A model generated the notes under the pieces. That model worked only from the letters and a program-made list of their open reading frames with translations, did no database searches and was not told the DNA's origin. The position numbers were made by a program, and so were the translations under genes. A DNA stretch of 64,000 nt, taken from NCBI RefSeq assembly GCF_018687715.1, contig NC_056752.1, positions 14,811,001 to 14,875,000 on the forward strand. Direction: 5' to 3'. Of the stretch, positions 59,770-64,000 are shown piece by piece. The stretch comes from Carya illinoinensis (Eukaryota; Streptophyta; Magnoliopsida; Fagales; Juglandaceae). Position 1 is the stretch's first letter. The number at the start of each line of letters is the position of its first letter.

Positions 59770-60692
59770 CAAAGTTGAGACTATCAATGCGAAGCACATA
59801 ATAAAAAGAAATTAAAAAAAAAACAGATATCGTACACAAGATAATATTTTGCTCCATATCTTGTTCAGCAATACAAGATGTACTGACCAGTATTCCTTCA
59901 GTACATTGGCATTAACATTATCATTTAGTGCATGTTTGGGGTTGCGTTAGAAAATATTAATTTTAACTTAAAACTTATAGTTTAGAGCTTAACGCAATAA
60001 ACTCTACTATTAAAAAGTTATTTATTAATTGGGATTCGTATGTCTATAGCACTTTTAAACATACTAATTTGTTTGAAAACAAATTTAAAAAAAAAAAAAA
60101 AAAAACTTTTTGACATAAAAGGGCATATATTTGATAAAAATAAAATATTATAATAAAATAATAGCAAAAATAGTCTAATAGATTTTTCAATAATTATAAT
60201 GCAAAAAAAAATTCTTTAACGATGTATAAGTAATAGGAGAAAAATGAAAAATATTGATGGGCAAAATTTTGAGTAGATTATACAGGAATAATAAAAAATA
60301 TAGATTGACAAAGTTGTCATTGTGCTAAAATGATGAGGGTCATTTCGTAATGTACATAGCACGGTAAAAAAGGGATTACTTTTTCTGAAATGCTTCTGAT
60401 AAAAAGCATCACTTTGGTGTTTTTGTTCAAACGTAGTTTTATGTTTTTTCTTAATTTAGAAGTACTTTAAAATAAAACTACCAAATAGATAAATTTTATC
60501 ATATAAGTACTTTATACCGTTCTACCACACTTTTAAGACTTCTCACTGTAATTCCAAACATGCCCTTAAAAGTGAGTGTTAAAAGGTTGAAAATGACTCA
60601 AATATAAATAAATAAAATATAACTTATTATGGTTTGAGATAAGAGTTGGGCGAAAATGACTCCAATATAAATAGTTAAAAATATAGTTTATT
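59770..60692 (+). repeat. Dispersed repeat C, right copy
   Basis: Partner of 49,178-49,910. It is interrupted by the Tourist-like element at 59,928-60,565 and cut on the right by the Gypsy LTR starting at about 60,700. Confidence 0.8.
59928..60565. mobile_element. Tourist-like (PIF/Harbinger) non-autonomous element
   Basis: The ends GTGCATGTTTGGGGTT and, complemented, GGGCATGTTTGGAATT form terminal inverted repeats. TTA lies immediately outside both (59,925-59,927 and 60,566-60,568), the hallmark 3-bp target site of PIF/Harbinger elements. The left copy of repeat C reads straight through (...TTGTTAAAAGTGAG, about 49,713-49,726), an empty site. The interior is AT-rich and non-coding, 638 bp in all. 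Confidence 0.85.
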
Positions 60693-61700
60693 GTAGGGGT
60701 GTGCATCCTGAACGGTGCAAAACTGCAAGTGCACAGTATCGTAGTTTTATAGTAAAGTAATAAGAAGAGTATCGTCCTCAGGGATTGGTACCTTACTCTT
60801 GCCAAATACCAAAATTATACTAATCTCAATTTTATCTAGAGGAATCGCTAAGGTTTTTGTAGTTGCAAATAAAACTAGATCAACTTAAAGAGAAATAAGC
60901 AAAGAAAATAAAACTGATGTTTGAAGATCAAATTCAATAGGGAAGAAAACTTCTAGGAAATCGATTTCACCTAATTCGTCACTATGCTTTTCTCATCCAG
61001 CTAACTTAATTTAATTCTTTTTTATTTATTAGCAAATCTCTAATTCATCCAAAAGCCTCTTTCGATAGTCAATTGGAAGTGATTCTAGTTTATCAATTCA
61101 CACAAGAGTATGCAAATTCAATAATCAAGAACGCAATAAGACCAATGATTTAATCACTACATAGATTCATACAAGTCTTTCGATCTCTATACTTACCTAT
61201 GCTGAAATATCCAAGATCTACCCTATGACTCCCTCTTTCGATAGCAAATCACAAGATTACTTATCATCTAATCAATGGCCAGTTAATTAGAAGCAATAAA
61301 TTCAGAACAAATCAGATAAACAAAGAGAGAATTGCATTAAATTAGCATAGACAATCAAGCATAGTTCGGAAATAGGTTACATCGTTTTCCTAGAAAGAAG
61401 AAAATTTAGCTCATGCTAGAATTGGAATTCAACATAAACGAATTCACCATAATTGTTTTGAGAAGATGGGAAGAAGAAAATAAACACTGAAAAATCCTCC
61501 TTGCAGCCTCAACTCGTCGTCAAAAGCTCAAGGGAACGATTCAACGCTTTTCTCTCGTCCGTGCTCGTGTATGATTCCAACGTACGTGCAATAATTGGAA
61601 TTCCGTCTCCAAAACAGATGAATTGAATCCCTCTAACTGTGTTTTTCTCTCCCAAGAAGTGTTCTCCAGTCAAAACTCGCGGCTCTAGAGTGAAGAATGG

Positions 61701-61712
61701 CTTTTTATATGG
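61701..61712 (-). promoter_or_regulatory. TATA box of the Gypsy LTR
   Basis: CCATATAAAAAG on the minus strand lies about 320 bp into the LTR, immediately downstream of the CTCGAG repeat zone. A GAGAACACTTCTTGGGAGAG leader follows some 45 bp later. It is the likely core promoter of the element. Confidence 0.6.
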
Positions 61713-61749
61713 TCCCACGGCGGAAAACCTAAAATCTGTCAAAATACGA

Positions 61750-61995
61750 TGTTCGCTCGAGCGAGGTGTCGAGCGCGCGTCGAGCGTTCGACTCTGCCTG
61801 ATTTCGCTCGAGCGTCCTATCGAGCGCACATCGAGCATTCGACTCTGCCTGATTTCGCTCGAGCGGCCAATGTCTCCGCTCGAGCGATCTTCGTTTTTCA
61901 GCAACCTGCTCGAGCTCCCTGTCGAGCGGCAGTCGAGCGTTTGAATCTGCCTGAATTCGCTCGAGCGGCCAAAAGCCTCCGCTCGAGCGAACTTG
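61750..61995. repeat. CTCGAG palindrome cluster in LTR U3
   Basis: Seven CTCGAG sites, six of them in the ten-base palindrome-like CGCTCGAGCG or close variants, occur in about 245 bp together with many TCGAGCG half-words. Larger repeats are visible: the phrase TTCGACTCTGCCTGATTTCGC occurs twice in tandem and a variant, TTTGAATCTGCCTGAATTCGC, once. The zone is strikingly rich in G+C and CpG in an AT-rich LTR. Confidence 0.9.
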
Positions 61996-62029
61996 TAAAA
62001 TCTGCAATATGAAATTTTGCAAGTCATCA

Positions 62030-62044
62030 AATACCCCCAAACTT
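62030..62044 (-). promoter_or_regulatory. Polypurine tract of the Gypsy element
   Basis: The minus strand reads AAGTTTGGGGGTATT immediately before the LTR start TGATGAC. This is the plus-strand priming site in this group. Confidence 0.75.
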
Positions 62045-63726
62045 ACAACTTTGTTTGTCCTCAAACAAAAAGAAAAACAAATGATAGTTTAGGCAATATC
62101 TACTCGACCCCAAAGAGAATTATCATCACTCACCAAGCTTTTATGAATTTAGATTTCATCTCTAGTATCTTACTCTTTTAACATCAAAGATAGCAAGAAA
62201 ATCAATCAAAAATTTTGCAATTTGTCAAGCAAGAGTTAGGCGTTTACTTCAACCTAAACCTAAGACCTTGAGTGTGTGTGTGATATAGTCAATTTAACCT
62301 CAAACCACCTGCAAACTCAGATAAAAGTAGAACAACCAAAATCAGAAGAATTCTCCTAAAACTTAACCCCATCAGTCCAATTTTCAGAAATCCTCTCCAC
62401 TAATGTAGTCAACACCAAAATCAAAGATCAAAAGGTCTTTATTAAGGTTGTAATGATAGGCCACAGGGTGAGGGTTAAGAAAGAACTGGATATGGAAAAT
62501 TAAATCAAACTGGGAAAATACTTAGTGAAAAGAACATTAAAAGAGAAACTCACATGATTCAAATCATAGCTCTTTCTTGGCAGTATGCTCATACTTGTGG
62601 CATTATTATTGCTGTAATCACTGATGTAATACCAACACTTCCCTTAACAAAATTTGAGGTAATTCACATTCCTCTTGGCTACTTCTTTTTCTTTTCTTTT
62701 CTTTTTCTTTTTCTCTTTTTTTTTTTTTTTCTTTTCAATCACTTCCTTTCTTCTTCTTCTTTTTCTTTGATCAAACAGAGCAAACATAATACGTTTCATC
62801 ATGAAACCAATTTTCTCTTTTAAATGTAACTCTCCACCAAAGTATTTTCTCAAACTATCAACGGTAGATTCATTGTTTTTCAGGCTTAGAGCGGGCATGG
62901 TTTATGTAGTTTAAAGAATCAATAAAGGCTTATGAAGGCTCAAGGGGGTTGACTATGGAAACACACCATGTTGTGATGGCATGACATTTAGGACGGCTGG
63001 GAAAGCTTTTTGGTTATGCCAAAGAAATGCCTAGATCATTTCTCTAATATTTGGTCTCGACTAGGATTTCGCCTCAAGGACCCATCAACGGATTCTAGAG
63101 CAAAGCAAAATCGAACCTCCCTCTTTCAATTAATTCAACTTCTTCTCTTCATAAGCAAAATGGAATAAGAGAAAAACGACTATGTGCTCAATTGTGTTCA
63201 AGGTCAAAGATTTAAACCAAAGTACCCACAAAACTTCACTTGACATAAAAGAAATTTTTGAAAATTTTTCTCAAAACCATCTTCAATCACAAATTTCAGA
63301 GTCATAGAGAATTCAATCTTACTCCAATGCATGCTTGGTAAGAGAATCAAACAACCCATCAACAACCCAAGACTTAGAAAATAAGAGGATCAAATGATTA
63401 TAGGAGTTTACACCCCCAAACTTAAACTAAACAATGTCCTCATTGTGATGCAAAAGTAAAAAGGATTGAAGAAATAAAGGAACTTCCCTGGTTTCATGGT
63501 GAACCTTCCGAGGTTTAAAAATTTTCCAGCTCTTTATTCTTGCTAAATAAACCTGCATCAAAAACCAATTTATTAAAACTTAAATAAATAAAGATGATAA
63601 AATAAATGAAAGAAATAAAGATAGATCTATGGGTTGCCTCCCATAAGCGCTTGTTTTAAAGTCTACAGCCAGACTTTTTAATGATCATCAATTAGGATCT
63701 CCAAGAGGAATAAATGCATAGTTCCT
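62045..63726 (-). other. 3' untranslated region of the Gypsy element
   Basis: About 1.7 kb without a long frame lie between the integrase stop and the polypurine tract. A second polypurine-like word, AATGAGGACATTGTTTAGTT plus TAAGTTTGGGGGTGTAAAC, lies at 63,405-63,445 on the minus strand. Such internal copies, and a long region after pol, are characteristic of Athila/Tat elements. It includes a T-rich tract at 62,680-62,770. Confidence 0.65.
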
Positions 63727-64000
63727 CTACATTTGCTCTCCATAGTAGTTGAAATCAAGGTGCTTCAATCTCTGACCATTAACTCTGAAAATATTCCCAG
63801 TCTTGTCCTTCAAATCTACTGCTCCAAAAGAGAAAACTTCATGAATTGTATAAGGACCCGTCCATCTTGATTTCAACTTTCCTGGAAAGAGTTTGAGTAG
63901 TGAATTGAAGAGTAAAACTTGTTGTCCTGGAGCAAACTCTCGCCTAAGAATCTGTTTGTCATGCCACTTCTTCGTCCTTTCTTTATAGATCTTTGCATTT
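63727..64000 (-). CDS. Gypsy (Tat/Athila-type) integrase C-terminus, runs off the window
   Basis: The last 90 codons are open without stops from the window edge to TAG at 63,727. The text [59 protein letters not shown] and [11 protein letters not shown] follows the conserved integrase tail of this lineage ([35 protein letters not shown]). It binds DNA in the integration complex. The uninterrupted frame contrasts with every other pol in the window and suggests a more recent, perhaps intact, element extending to the right. Confidence 0.88.
   Translation of the reverse strand, partial: NAKIYKERTKKWHDKQILRREFAPGQQVLLFNSLLKLFPGKLKSRWTGPYTIHEVFSFGAVDLKDKTGNIFRVNGQRLKHLDFNYYGEQM

Larger units (their letters stand above)
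60700..62029 (-). repeat. 3' LTR of a Tat/Athila-type Gypsy element
   Basis: On the minus strand it starts TGATGACTTGCAAAATTTC at 62,029, directly after a polypurine tract. It runs through a GC-rich palindromic repeat zone, a TATA box and a transcribed leader. Its far end is ...CTGAGGACGATACTC ... GTGCACTTGCAGTTTTGCACC ... GGATGCACA, typical of long LTRs in the Tat/Athila group. It is inserted in repeat C. The other LTR is outside the window, so target duplications cannot be checked. Confidence 0.75.

Noticed and set aside
61509..62064. A 173-codon minus-strand frame and overlapping plus-strand frames rich in Arg/Ser/Glu
   Set aside because: They lie in the LTR U3/R region across CTCGAG repeats and a TATA box. 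The text is repeat-driven and not conserved protein.

Overview
The window reads as nuclear DNA of a flowering plant, most likely a eudicot tree. The plant-type transposon families, initiator-Met primer-binding sites and AT-rich spacers all point that way. The family or genus cannot be fixed from sequence alone. I find no intact host gene. Almost everything that can be identified is a transposable element (TE) or a TE fragment, many of them nested or fused. The only host-like coding piece is a short FAR1/FHY3-related fragment at about 45.6-46.2 kb, which may itself come from a Mutator-type transposon.

Layout, left to right. 1-991: the end of a CACTA (En/Spm) transposon closing in the terminal repeat ...TTGTAGTG. 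1019-1789: repeat A and a long (CT)n tract. 2180-7903: a 5.7-kb LTR-bounded element with two 386-bp LTRs and no retroviral genes (LARD-like), holding a 14-unit tandem array. 11.1-12.5 kb: an LTR resembling the Tat/Athila group. 12.5-14.9 kb: decayed Ty3/Gypsy pol on the minus strand. 14.9-18.06 kb: two pieces of a long Gypsy LTR family (LTR B). 18.06-20.34 kb: the 5' end of another Gypsy element (gag fragment, primer-binding site, LTR). 20.5-25.9 kb: an almost full-length L1-type LINE with ruined active sites. 26.25-26.9 kb: a short TRIM-like LTR remnant. 28.3-30.05 kb: a second repeat A copy fused to LTR B. 30.05-38.5 kb: Gypsy coding sequence in the unusual minus-strand order IN, gag, PR, RT, RNase H, with a 4.06-kb solo LTR inside IN.

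38.5-49 kb is AT-rich and holds small elements: a 182-bp retroposed insert with perfect 20-bp target duplications, a fold-back MITE, two hAT-like non-autonomous elements with GGTCCGG-rich ends, the FAR1-like fragment and an A-rich minisatellite. 50,961-59,553 is a second CACTA element with a 3-bp target duplication. It carries decayed transposase (Transposase_21 tail, DUF4218, DUF4216) and accessory exons, and is interrupted by a Copia element that has lost RT and RNase H. A pair of homologous segments (repeat C) lies either side of this CACTA. Each copy carries a different MITE, and the partner copy shows the empty site. 60,700-64,000 is the 3' part of a younger-looking Tat/Athila-type Gypsy element: LTR with CTCGAG palindromes upstream of a TATA box, polypurine tract, 3' untranslated region and an uninterrupted integrase C-terminus running off the window.

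No operon-like or pathway logic applies. The region records repeated insertion, internal deletion and LTR recombination. I did not find a convincing new biological system. The observations most worth checking are the IN-before-gag order without an intervening LTR, the very long solo LTR, the tandem-array LARD and the palindrome-rich LTR promoter.
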